A stretch of 64,000 nt of DNA from an uncultured Actinomycetes bacterium. Lineage in GTDB: Bacteria; Actinomycetota; Acidimicrobiia; Acidimicrobiales; RAAP-2. The position numbers and the translations under genes are program-made. Below, piece by piece: positions 52,069 through 62,845 of the stretch (positions are counted from its first letter, which is position 1; each line of letters opens with the position of its first letter). The stretch is from positions 1 to 64,000 of the forward strand of contig CAIKAC010000005.1 in the NCBI GenBank assembly GCA_903825305.1. The letters are read 5' to 3'. The notes under the pieces were generated by a model. It was not told where the DNA came from and searched no databases. It saw only the letters and a program-made list of their open reading frames with translations.

Positions 52069-52864
52069 GATGATTCCTTTCTTTAGAACGCAAGATGCCA
52101 AGCACGACCAAGGCAACAACCGCGATCGCTGCCAAAATCAGGGCGTTGTCGAATGAAGCTTGCGCGTTGTAGTTCTGATCCCAACTGTCGTAAATGTAAA
52201 TCGGCAAGGTCTGGGTCAAGCCCGAAATGTTCCCTGACACCACCACCACAGCGCCAAATTCTCCAAGGGTGCGGGCAAGGGTCAACACGACGCCATAGAG
52301 CACACCCCAGCGAATAACCGGGAGTGTGATGTACCAAAAAGTGCGAAGGGGACCCGAACCAAGCGTGCGTGCAGCTTCTTCCTGGTCCGTTCCCGATTCC
52401 AACAGCACCGGCAGCGTTGATCGAAGTACGTAGGGAAGCGAAACCGCAGTGGTGGCCAACACAATGCCCGTCACTGAAAACAGCACGGAGATTCCTTGGG
52501 TGGCCAGCCAACTCCCCCACCAGCCAATCTTCGAATACGCCAGTACCAAGGCAACGCCGATGATGACCGGGGATACCGCGACGGGGATATCGAAACACAA
52601 ATCAAGAACACGGTGGCCCCAGAAGCGATGCCTTGCAAACAACAGAGCAGCTCCCACGCCAACAATGGTGTTTAAGGGCACCGCGATGGCAGCAACCTCA
52701 AGGGAGAGGACGAGTGCGTGAACAGCACCTGGCTGAGTCACTTGGCTCATGAATGAAGAGAAACCCTTGGAAAATGCGCGGTAGATGAGGTAGCCAACGG
52801 GTAGCGCGACGATGACGCCTAGGTAGGCCAAGACCACTACGCGAAGTCCCGTGGGTCGCTTCAT
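52052..52864 (-). CDS. cysW: Sulfate ABC permease CysW
   Basis: The 270-residue permease has six helices. The coupling EAA loop reads DQEEAARTLGSGPLRTFWYITLPVI, and VVVSGNISGLTQTLPIYIYD follows, as in CysW. Overlaps cysT by 4 bp (ATGA). Confidence 0.92.
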   Translation of the reverse strand: MKRPTGLRVVVLAYLGVIVALPVGYLIYRAFSKGFSSFMSQVTQPGAVHALVLSLEVAAIAVPLNTIVGVGAALLFARHRFWGHRVLDLCFDIPVAVSPVIIGVALVLAYSKIGWWGSWLATQGISVLFSVTGIVLATTAVSLPYVLRSTLPVLLESGTDQEEAARTLGSGPLRTFWYITLPVIRWGVLYGVVLTLARTLGEFGAVVVVSGNISGLTQTLPIYIYDSWDQNYNAQASFDNALILAAIAVVALVVLGILRSKERNHRGDLA

Positions 52865-53775
52865 GATCCCAACCGTTTCGAAATGCGCCGGGACGCGACA
52901 CTTGACGTGATGAGTACGACCAAGCTCAGCAACAACAGTGCTGTCGAGACCGCAGCGGCTTGAGCCCACTGAAAGGATCCCGTCAACATAAAGACGTACG
53001 CCGAACCGGGCGTCGTCCGAGCAACCCCACCAGAGATAAGGGCGATGGAACCAAACTCACCGATAGCCCGAGCAAAGGCCAAGCCAAATCCAGCAAGAGC
53101 GGCTGGAGCGAGACTGGGCAACACCACCGTCAGATACCGACGAACTGGTCCCGCCCCGAGGGTCAACGCTGCTTCTTCATCGGCACGATCAAGATGTTCG
53201 AGTACTGGTTGCACGGCTCGAACCGAAAAGGGAATGGTGACAAACAACAGCGCCACCATGAGACCGATCCACGTTTCAAACAAGTCAACGTGCAGCGGAC
53301 TCGCTGGGCCGTAGAGAAATACAAACACCACACCGGCCACAATCGTCGGCAGCGCAAATGGCAAATCAATAAATCCATCCAAGATGCGCTTTCCGGGGAA
53401 TTCATCTCGAACGAGTACCCATGCAATCGCCAAACCCATGACGCAGTTAATGAATGCCACCAGCAATGAGAGCCATAGCGAGAGCCCGATGGCGTGAACC
53501 GCTCCTGGCAATTGGAGGGCATGAATGAACACCATTGGCGAGAGGTGCCAGCTCCAGCGCCACAGCGCCGGTCCCGCACCGTTGGTCGAGATTCCAAAGC
53601 CAATACCGTGCAGCACTAAGGCAGTGACGGGAATCACCACGATGATGGACAGGTAGGTAGCAATGAGGGAAATTCCCCCAATTCGACCAATCTTGGATAC
53701 GACGAAACGCCGCCGCCTCGAAGGCGGCGGCGTAATCGTCACAATTGACGAATGGTCGCTAAGCGCTAAAGCCAT
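52861..53775 (-). CDS. cysT: Sulfate ABC permease CysT
   Basis: The 304-residue permease has an extended basic N-terminus (PPPSRRRRFVVSK), six helices, the EAA-like loop ADEEAALTLGAGPVRRYLTVVLPS and GSIALISGGVARTTPGSAYV, a CysT/U feature. The ATG at 53775 overlaps the binding-protein stop by 17 bp; an alternative GTG lies at 53742. Confidence 0.9.
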   Translation of the reverse strand: MALALSDHSSIVTITPPPSRRRRFVVSKIGRIGGISLIATYLSIIVVIPVTALVLHGIGFGISTNGAGPALWRWSWHLSPMVFIHALQLPGAVHAIGLSLWLSLLVAFINCVMGLAIAWVLVRDEFPGKRILDGFIDLPFALPTIVAGVVFVFLYGPASPLHVDLFETWIGLMVALLFVTIPFSVRAVQPVLEHLDRADEEAALTLGAGPVRRYLTVVLPSLAPAALAGFGLAFARAIGEFGSIALISGGVARTTPGSAYVFMLTGSFQWAQAAAVSTALLLLSLVVLITSSVASRRISKRLGS

Positions 53776-54796
53776 TCGCTGCTTCGAGTTTGGTGATTGC
53801 CCCATTGGTTCCAAACAATGTGGTGTTCACCGTGTACCAACCCTTGAGTTGGGAAATCGTGGTCAAACTCGACGGCTTGTAAAACTGGCTCGCGGTGGCT
53901 TTGGCTACAGCGGGAACCGTAGGACGGAATCCTTGCGTGGCGAAAATGTTTTGGCCTTGGCGAGAGAACAAGAAGTTGAAGAATGCGGTCGCCGCAGGCT
54001 TCGCCTTTCCGGTGTTGGTCAACGCAGCGGGCGTCTGAATCAAGAACGTACGGCTGGGGTAGACGATAGAGATGGCATCGCCAGCTCCAACCGCATGCTT
54101 GGCATCAGCCTCATAGGCCAGCAACACATTTCCGGTGCCGGCCAGGAAGGCCGTCAGGGCAGTTGACCCGCTCGAGGGTTCGGCAACAACGTGCTGAAGC
54201 AAAGAGTTGACGTAGGCAGTTGCTTGCTTCTTGGTCTTGCCTTGACTGGTTTGAGAGGCATAGGCCGCCAGCAAGTTCCATCGTGCTGAACCCGAGGTGC
54301 TGGGATTGGGCGTTACGACCTTCACGCCGGCGTGGGTCAAGCTGCTCCAGCCTGAAATTCCCAGCGGGTTTCCGGCGCGAACCACCATGACGACCGTAGA
54401 GTCAGCAACGAAGCCGTGTTCGGCGCTTGCCACTCCCGAGGTCGCCCAGTTGGCGCTGACGAGACCAGCTGCTTTGACGAGGTCAAGGTCGGGGCCGGTT
54501 GAGAAGTTCACGATGTCCGCTGACTGTCCTGCCACCACGTTCTCTGCTTCGGTGGTTGAAGCACCAAAGGCGTTGTGGAACGTAACGCCTTGACCGGCTG
54601 GGGTGTGTTGAAACGCTGCTTCGAGTTGGTTGTACACCGGGCTCGCAATGGAGTAACCAACAACGTTCACGGTGGCGGGGCTTGCGCTCGCTGGGCCAGT
54701 AGCCCACGCAACACCAGCTGCGGTTACCGCAAGTGCGCTCAGGGCTGCAGCGGTTCGGATGGAGGGGCGGATGGAGGGGCGGATGGAGGGGCGCAT
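53759..54796 (-). CDS. Sulfate-binding protein
   Basis: The 345-residue Sbp-type protein has VNVVGYSIASPVYNQLEAAF, GASTTEAENVVAGQSADIVNFST, PNPSTSGSARWNLLAAY, GNVLLAYEADAK and VYPSRTFLIQTPAA, the core of bacterial sulfate-binding proteins. The signal peptide is preceded by three tandem copies of RPSI, made by a 12-bp repeat at its very start. Operon: sbp-cysT-cysW-cysA. Confidence 0.92.
   Translation of the reverse strand: MRPSIRPSIRPSIRTAAALSALAVTAAGVAWATGPASASPATVNVVGYSIASPVYNQLEAAFQHTPAGQGVTFHNAFGASTTEAENVVAGQSADIVNFSTGPDLDLVKAAGLVSANWATSGVASAEHGFVADSTVVMVVRAGNPLGISGWSSLTHAGVKVVTPNPSTSGSARWNLLAAYASQTSQGKTKKQATAYVNSLLQHVVAEPSSGSTALTAFLAGTGNVLLAYEADAKHAVGAGDAISIVYPSRTFLIQTPAALTNTGKAKPAATAFFNFLFSRQGQNIFATQGFRPTVPAVAKATASQFYKPSSLTTISQLKGWYTVNTTLFGTNGAITKLEAANGFSA
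54758..54796. repeat. 12-bp tandem repeat at the start of the sulfate-binding gene
   Basis: GCGGATGGAGGG occurs three times and begins inside the start codon (plus-strand view). It encodes R-P-S-I three times. The first copy differs by the ATG. Because each unit holds ATG-like and GGAGG-like bases, an extra copy could move or duplicate signals for initiation. Confidence 0.85.
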
Positions 54797-54927
54797 GGAG
54801 GTCCTTTCGGGATCTACTTAATTATGATGTATTCGATCAGGAATATGAGATTAAGTGATTGAATCGTAATTTGCAAGCCAATGACGAAAATGTCATGAAC
54901 GGATCGGATCTGCCCTAGGTTTTGCCT

Positions 54928-55563
54928 ATGCGCATTGATATCTGGAGTGATGTGGCCTGTCCCTGGTGTTACCTCGGCAATCGCTACTTAGAGATTGCCG
55001 CCGAGGAACTCGGGGTGGAACTTGATGTTCATTTCCGAGCGTTCGAACTCAGCCCTGATTCTCCGGTGACCAGTTCCAAAACCATGCCGGAGATCTTGGC
55101 GAGCAAATACGCCATGTCGCTCGAACAAGTCACCACCATGGAAGCGCAGATGACTGAGCGAGCTGCTGCGGTGGGTCTTGAGTATCACTTGCTTAGTGTT
55201 CAGCCAACCAATACCTTCGACGCACACCGCGTAGCGCAACTCGCCGAAACTTTGGGGCTCGGCATCGAAATGGCCAAGGCCCTCTTCGACGCGTACTTCA
55301 CCAAAAATGAGCTCCTGGGTGATCACGAGACCTTGGTCACACTCGCCACATCAGTGGGAATCGATGAACAGCGAGTGCGTTCAGTCCTTAACTCCGATGA
55401 GTTCGCCGATGACGTTCGAGCCGACGAGCTCGAAGCTCAAGAAGCAGGTTTTACCGGGGTGCCGACCATGGTCGTTGACGGTCGCTTTGCCATTCCTGGC
55501 GCGCAACCTCCCGACGTACTGGTACGGCTCTTGAGCCGCGTTATGGAAAACGATCGGGCCTAG
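54928..55563 (+). CDS. FrnE-type DsbA-family oxidoreductase
   Basis: The 211-residue protein is a DsbA thioredoxin fold with DVACPWCYLGNRYLE (CPWC at about 11-14), FRAFELSPDSP, NTFDAHRVAQLAE and the cis-Pro loop GFTGVPTMVVDG, features of FrnE. These cytoplasmic proteins act in disulfide exchange under stress. I use the ATG at 54928; a TTG at 54922 would add two residues. Confidence 0.9.
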   Translation: MRIDIWSDVACPWCYLGNRYLEIAAEELGVELDVHFRAFELSPDSPVTSSKTMPEILASKYAMSLEQVTTMEAQMTERAAAVGLEYHLLSVQPTNTFDAHRVAQLAETLGLGIEMAKALFDAYFTKNELLGDHETLVTLATSVGIDEQRVRSVLNSDEFADDVRADELEAQEAGFTGVPTMVVDGRFAIPGAQPPDVLVRLLSRVMENDRA

Positions 55564-58043
55564 TCGCCCGGTTCTTCGTCCGCCACGCGAGCAACCGCTG
55601 CGACCGCTTGGCCCTCTTCAAGGTTCATAACCCGAACGCCGGTGGCGTCGCGGTTCTGAGAAGAGATCTCACGAACTGCGGTACGAATCACGATGCCGCC
55701 AGAGGACACGAGCAAAATTTCCTCTTCCAAGCTGACCATGAAGGCGGCTACGACTCGGCCGCGCGACTCTGAGAGACGAATGCCTCGGACACCTTGACCA
55801 CCGCGTGCTTGGCGGTTAAAGCGATCCAACTTGGTGCGCTTACCAAAGCCAGCGTCCGTGACGATGAGAATGTCGGCCTCGTCACGAGCCACGTCGAGTG
55901 ACTTCACGCTATCGTCGGCCCGCAACTTGATGCCTCGGACACCAGCAGCGGCTCGGCCCATCTCGCGGACGTCTTCTTCGCTGAAGCGAATCGTCATACC
56001 CTTTTCGGTGACGATGAAGCAGTCTTCGCCCGCATGAGTTTCGACGACGCGAATTAACTCATCGCCATCTCGTAGGTTGATGGCGATAAAGCCGTCGCGG
56101 CGAGTCTTGTCATATTCAGCAAAAGCAGTCTTCTTGACTTGGCCTTGCTTGGTGACGAACATCAACCACGCATCCGCTGGGAAGTCACGCGTCGAGATAA
56201 TGGCCTCAATTCGCTCATCAGGTGCAAGGTTGAGCAAGTTAACAACTGCGGTGCCCTTGGCGGTGCGTTCCTTCATAGGAATTTCATGGCCGCGCAGGCG
56301 ATACACCTTGCCTCGGTTGGAGAACAACAGCAAGAAGGCGTGGCTCGAAGACGTGATGACTTGGTTCACCAAATCTTCGTCTTTGAGCTTTGCACCAGCA
56401 ACGCCTCGACCACCGCGGCCTTGCGTGCGGAACGAAGCGGCAGATACCGACTTGATGTATCCACCCGTGGTCATGGTGACCACAATCTCTTCATCGTCAA
56501 TCAAGTCCTCTACCCCGAGCTCACCTGGGTCGTGAGTGATGACGCTACGACGCTCATTGGCAAAGCTGTCGCGAACCTGGGTGATTTCATCGGCAATGAC
56601 CTTGCGCAACACCACATCGTCGTTGAGGATCAAGAGCAAGCCCTTGATTTCTTCTCGCAACTTGGCCATCTCATCTTCAAGGTCAGTTCGGCCAAGTCGA
56701 GTCAGGCGACCCAAGGTCATATCCAAGATGTGTTTGGTTTGCTCTTCCGAGAAGCTGAACGGTTCGGCCATTAGCGAAACGGTTGCCGAGGGACGGTCAT
56801 CGGAGTTACGAATGGTGGCAATCACCGCATCGAGCATGTCGATAGCTCGGAGGAGGCCTTCGACAATGTGGGCCCGCCGCTCCGCCTTGTCGAGGCGGAA
56901 TTGGGTGCGCCGAGTGATGACTTCCACTTGGTGGGCGATGTAGTGGGTCAGCACTTGGGCCAAGTTCAAGGTGCGAGGCACACCATCGACCAGCGCCAAC
57001 ATGTTCACGCCAAAACTCGTCTGAAGTGCAGTGTGCTTGAACAGTTTGTTCAACACAACATTGGCATTCGCGTCACGCTTTAACCGAATGACGAGACGGG
57101 GCTTTCGTCCAGCGGAGTCATTTTGCAGCGCCGAGATGCCATCAATTTCCCCGGTTTTAACGAGGTCAGTGATCTTTTCTTCAATAACTTCGACGCTGAC
57201 TTGGTAGGGAAATTCGGAGACAACAATTCGGGTACCGCTCTTGTCTTCTTCAATTTCTGCAACCGCGCGCATCTTGATGGAACCGCGACCGGTGCGATAC
57301 GCATCCAAGATGCCCTGGCGACCAAGAATTTGTGCGCCCGTTGGAAAGTCCGGCCCTTTCACAAAGGCCATCAGGTCATCTGGTGTTGCCTCTGGGTTCG
57401 CGAGCAAGTGCAAGGTGGCATCAATCACTTCACCCAAGTTGTGAGGCGGGATGTTGGTAGCCATACCAACAGCAATGCCTTGTGATCCGTTAACGAGCAG
57501 GTTCGGGTATTTAGCTGGCAATACCGTGGGCTCTTCGTCGGTGTTGTCATAGTTCGGCGTGAAGTCAACCGTGTCTTCATCAATGCCGGCCATGAGTTCG
57601 AGCGCCAAGGGTGCAAGCCGAGATTCGGTGTACCGCATTGCCGCAGCACCTTCGTCGGGGCCAGTACCACCAAAGTTGCCGTGCCCATCAATGAGGGGGT
57701 GACGCATGGAGAAGTCTTGAACCATGCGGACCAAGGCGTCATAGATCGCCGAGTCACCGTGGGGGTGATACGTACCCATGACTTCACCGACGACCTTGGC
57801 GCACTTCGTATGCGGACGATCAGGACGAAGTCCTTGGTCGAACATGGAATACAAGATGCGACGGTGTACCGGTTTCAGACCATCTCGAACGTCAGGTAGC
57901 GCTCGGGAAACAATGACGGACATGGAGTACTCAAGGAAGGAGCGCTCCATCTCCTCTTGAATCTGAACCGGCTCAATCGAGGCTTCGACCTCCATTGGAT
58001 TTTCGTCTGGCGTTTCGTTGCTTGGTTTGCGTGGTGGTGTCAT
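55560..58043 (-). CDS. gyrA: DNA gyrase subunit A
   Basis: The 827-residue subunit cleaves and rejoins DNA in negative supercoiling. The active-site Tyr138 lies in AAAMRYTE, and the quinolone region [15 protein letters not shown] holds Ser98 and Asp102, the sensitive residues. C-terminal β-pinwheel repeats with the GyrA-box-like QGRGGRGV are present. The frame ends 4 bp inside the convergent frnE. Follows gyrB by 18 bp. Confidence 0.97.
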   Translation of the reverse strand: MTPPRKPSNETPDENPMEVEASIEPVQIQEEMERSFLEYSMSVIVSRALPDVRDGLKPVHRRILYSMFDQGLRPDRPHTKCAKVVGEVMGTYHPHGDSAIYDALVRMVQDFSMRHPLIDGHGNFGGTGPDEGAAAMRYTESRLAPLALELMAGIDEDTVDFTPNYDNTDEEPTVLPAKYPNLLVNGSQGIAVGMATNIPPHNLGEVIDATLHLLANPEATPDDLMAFVKGPDFPTGAQILGRQGILDAYRTGRGSIKMRAVAEIEEDKSGTRIVVSEFPYQVSVEVIEEKITDLVKTGEIDGISALQNDSAGRKPRLVIRLKRDANANVVLNKLFKHTALQTSFGVNMLALVDGVPRTLNLAQVLTHYIAHQVEVITRRTQFRLDKAERRAHIVEGLLRAIDMLDAVIATIRNSDDRPSATVSLMAEPFSFSEEQTKHILDMTLGRLTRLGRTDLEDEMAKLREEIKGLLLILNDDVVLRKVIADEITQVRDSFANERRSVITHDPGELGVEDLIDDEEIVVTMTTGGYIKSVSAASFRTQGRGGRGVAGAKLKDEDLVNQVITSSSHAFLLLFSNRGKVYRLRGHEIPMKERTAKGTAVVNLLNLAPDERIEAIISTRDFPADAWLMFVTKQGQVKKTAFAEYDKTRRDGFIAINLRDGDELIRVVETHAGEDCFIVTEKGMTIRFSEEDVREMGRAAAGVRGIKLRADDSVKSLDVARDEADILIVTDAGFGKRTKLDRFNRQARGGQGVRGIRLSESRGRVVAAFMVSLEEEILLVSSGGIVIRTAVREISSQNRDATGVRVMNLEEGQAVAAVARVADEEPGD

Positions 58044-58061
58044 CGTTCTCTCTCGTTCGCT

Positions 58062-60080
<2,019 letters not shown>

Positions 60081-60094
60081 TCAGTTGGAGGTTC

Positions 60095-60403
60095 TCAACC
60101 GTCTCGTCGAACTACTTTTAGCTTGCTTGGCGCTTGTCCGCCTAGAGCCGAAAGAGCGCTCAATATTTTTGGGCTTGCGAGTTTGACTGCGGAGAGCCAT
60201 GGACCAGCGTCCACGCCAATGGTGAGTTCGCCTTCGTGAATCGCTAGTGCTTCACAATGGTCGCGCAATGGTGCATCGCAAATGGCATCCCATTGGGAAC
60301 GAATCGATGCCAACTCCACGATGTCGTTCTTGGGAATGGCTCGCGCCGCCTTGGCGACTAGTTCAGACATGGGCAGCGGCCCATCAAAAGAAGATCCGCT
60401 CAT
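60095..60403 (-). CDS. DciA-like DUF721 protein
   Basis: The 102-residue protein belongs to DUF721: SELVAKAARAIP, IVELASIRSQWDAICDAPLRDHCEAL, VGVDAGPWLSAVK-like pattern (IGVDAGPWLSAVKL). DciA recruits the replicative helicase to oriC in bacteria without DnaC. Position between recF and gyrB is conserved in actinobacteria; overlaps recF by 4 bp. Confidence 0.85.
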   Translation of the reverse strand: MSGSSFDGPLPMSELVAKAARAIPKNDIVELASIRSQWDAICDAPLRDHCEALAIHEGELTIGVDAGPWLSAVKLASPKILSALSALGGQAPSKLKVVRRDG

Positions 60404-61476
60404 GAGAGGAGTTCCGCGACGTCAATGATGAGACTGGGCTTGATGTCGGGTGGCAACACTGACGCGGTTGACAGCAGAGCTTGGCCAGGAGGCAACTCAG
60501 TTAGGAGACGGCGAGACCGATCTGGATCGAGTTCGGAAAAGACGTCATCGAGGAGCAAGGTGGGCATAATGCCAAGGGTTTTGCCTGCCGCCACATGGAT
60601 GGCGAGGCGTAAGGAAAGTGCCAGAGTTCGCTGTTCTCCTTGGGAGGCTTGGCTTCGAGCATCGCTGCCATTGAGAAAAAAGGCGACATCATCACGGTGG
60701 GGACCAACCGAGGTAGACGCTCGCCGCACGTCATCGCGGCGAGCGTCAGTAAGGGCGTCGAGGAGAGGACCGTTGGCAGTCGCTTCGTAGGAAGTTTCGA
60801 TAACGGTCTCTGCAATTTCACCACTGAGCGACCGGTAGCTGTTGTTGATCTCTGGCGTCAACTGACTGAGCAGGGTCCGCCGACCTTCGACGATGGCGTC
60901 GCCAGCGCGAGCGAGACGCTGGTCCCACACCTCTAGCGTTACCTCGGTTTCGCTCGTGAGTCGTCCGTTGAGTTGCTTTAACAACGCATTGCGTTGTCGC
61001 AGTGCTCGGGCATACTCGTCGAGACTCGCACCAAGTCGAGGTTCGAGCAGGGCGAGCGCATCATCGAGCATGTCTCGTCGTCCCGAGGGCGAGCGCTGAA
61101 TAACGTCAAGATCACCGGGACAAAAGGTAGAGATAGGTGCGGCTTCTGATAACTCAGCCCGTGATCGGCTGATCTGCCGATTGATTTGAGTCCGCCCACG
61201 GCCAGAACGCGAAAAGGTTGTCTCGATCAGAACATTTCGCGTTTCGTGTTCGAACTCACCTCGAATAACGGCGGCGTCCTCACCATTTTTGATCATGGTG
61301 TCTTTGGTCGCCCCTCGAAACGAGCGCCCAATACCCAATAGGCCGACGGCTTCGAGCACCGAGGTCTTACCGGTGCCATTTGGGCCAACAAGCACAGTGA
61401 TGCCTTCTGTGGGAAAGGCAATAGTGGTGCGGCTAAATACCCGGAACCCAGAAATTTCTAGGTTGGTCAGCCCCAT
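60400..61476 (-). CDS. recF: Recombination protein RecF
   Basis: The 358-residue SMC-like ATPase has ISGFRVFSRTTIAF, Walker A VGPNGTGKTSVLEA, the RecF S-P-S-G-R-R-D-M-L-D motif, SQGEQRTLALSLRLA (signature) and PTLLLDDVFSELD (Walker B). It loads RecA at gaps. Ten bp after dnaN. Confidence 0.96.
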   Translation of the reverse strand: MGLTNLEISGFRVFSRTTIAFPTEGITVLVGPNGTGKTSVLEAVGLLGIGRSFRGATKDTMIKNGEDAAVIRGEFEHETRNVLIETTFSRSGRGRTQINRQISRSRAELSEAAPISTFCPGDLDVIQRSPSGRRDMLDDALALLEPRLGASLDEYARALRQRNALLKQLNGRLTSETEVTLEVWDQRLARAGDAIVEGRRTLLSQLTPEINNSYRSLSGEIAETVIETSYEATANGPLLDALTDARRDDVRRASTSVGPHRDDVAFFLNGSDARSQASQGEQRTLALSLRLAIHVAAGKTLGIMPTLLLDDVFSELDPDRSRRLLTELPPGQALLSTASVLPPDIKPSLIIDVAELLS

Positions 61477-61485
61477 AGTTGAAAA

Positions 61486-62586
61486 CTAGGAAACCCGAAC
61501 GGGCATCAACAAGTAGCGATACCCATCGGCTTCACCGGCTCGGATAGTCGCTGGGCGGGTTCCGTCTGAGGTTTCAATGATGACCTCATCACCCTTAACG
61601 GCCTCGATGCCATCAATTAGGTAAGAGGGATTAAAGGCAATGACCAGATCTTCGCCGGTGAAATCGCCATCGACTGACTCGGCACCTTCACCAACCTCTT
61701 GAGATACAACCTTCAAATCCACGCCACCTTGACGCATGGAGAGTCGAACCGGGGTGGTGTTGTCTTTGACAAGGAGGCGAACTCGGCGAAGAGCGCCGAC
61801 GAGCGTTTCCTTACCGAGGTGGAGGCGATTGGGGTAGCTCTCGGGAATCAACTGGCGATAGTCGGGATACGTACCTGAAATCAACCGGGTTGAAATCGAA
61901 ACATTGCCAACACTGAAGGTAATTTCAGACGCCGTGGCGGTTACTCCAACGACTTCATCTTCATCGCCGGTAATGGCGCGCTGAAGTTCCGTGAGCGCTC
62001 GGCTCGGTACCAAGATGTCTTCTTCACCCAACGCAGCAGCGGATCCATCAAGGTCGCGCAACGCCAAGCGGTAAGAGTCGGTAGCCACAAGGCGAAGTGC
62101 TCCGTTGTGGGTAGTCAACAACACGCCAGTCAACAATGGGCGGGCATCATCATTGGAAGAAGCACGCACCACTTGACGTAGGGCGTCCGCCAACGCCGCT
62201 GATGGGATGCTGAGTTGACGTTCTGAGGTGATTTGTACCTGAGGAAACTCAATAACCGGGAAAGTGCGAAGCGAGAAATTGGATCGCGCGGCGGAAATAG
62301 ATACTGATTCGTCGCTTGCCTCAATGGTGACAGCACCTGGCTCGAGAGAACGGGCAATGTCATTGGCCAACTTGGCAGGAATGACTGCCGAGCCGTTTTC
62401 CACGCCAATGACTTCAAGCTCCACCTTGATGGACAGGTCGCCGTCCGTTCCAGTGATCACTAAGTCGTTGTTGGTGACTGAGACCAACAAACCCGCCAAG
62501 ACAGGCATGGCGAGTCGAGAGGCGACGGCCCGACCGGCAGCGCCAAGAGCTTCAACGAGTGAGTCACGTTCCGCACGGAATTTCAT
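61486..62586 (-). CDS. dnaN: DNA polymerase III β clamp
   Basis: The 366-residue sliding clamp has three repeats; visible are MKFRAERDSLVEALGAAGRA, LSIPSAALADALRQVVRASS, ATDSYRLALRD and the C-terminal YRYLLMPVRVS that forms the hydrophobic groove. Follows dnaA across the oriC-like gap; SD GAAAGGAAG. Confidence 0.97.
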   Translation of the reverse strand: MKFRAERDSLVEALGAAGRAVASRLAMPVLAGLLVSVTNNDLVITGTDGDLSIKVELEVIGVENGSAVIPAKLANDIARSLEPGAVTIEASDESVSISAARSNFSLRTFPVIEFPQVQITSERQLSIPSAALADALRQVVRASSNDDARPLLTGVLLTTHNGALRLVATDSYRLALRDLDGSAAALGEEDILVPSRALTELQRAITGDEDEVVGVTATASEITFSVGNVSISTRLISGTYPDYRQLIPESYPNRLHLGKETLVGALRRVRLLVKDNTTPVRLSMRQGGVDLKVVSQEVGEGAESVDGDFTGEDLVIAFNPSYLIDGIEAVKGDEVIIETSDGTRPATIRAGEADGYRYLLMPVRVS

Positions 62587-62845
62587 GGTGACTTCCTTTC
62601 ACAGAACCCCAGGTCTTCTGGGGATGGTTGTACAAGAATGGGTATCAGTAGTAGGGCCTGGGGATTGGGGATCAAAACAAGAAATCCCTAGTCAGGACTC
62701 TTTTTGTTTTCCCCAACGGTTGTGTAACTAGTGGACAACTTTGGCTGATATTTCAAAACTCTGCAATTTCTGTGGAAAACCGCGATTGTTATCCACATCA
62801 AAGCCCCGAGTTTTGCTGACCAAAACCATTTTGTCCACAGGGTTA
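62587..62845. other. Probable chromosomal origin region (oriC) with DnaA boxes
   Basis: The 259-bp gap between dnaA and dnaN holds four DnaA-box-like 9-mers. They are TTATCCACA (62789-62797, plus, perfect), TTGTCCACA (62831-62839, plus), TTTTCCACA (62771-62779, minus) and TTGTCCACT (62730-62738, minus). A T-rich run (62698-62711) may be the unwinding element. Cluster density within 110 bp and the flanking genes support origin function; strand-skew data would be needed to prove it. Confidence 0.75.
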
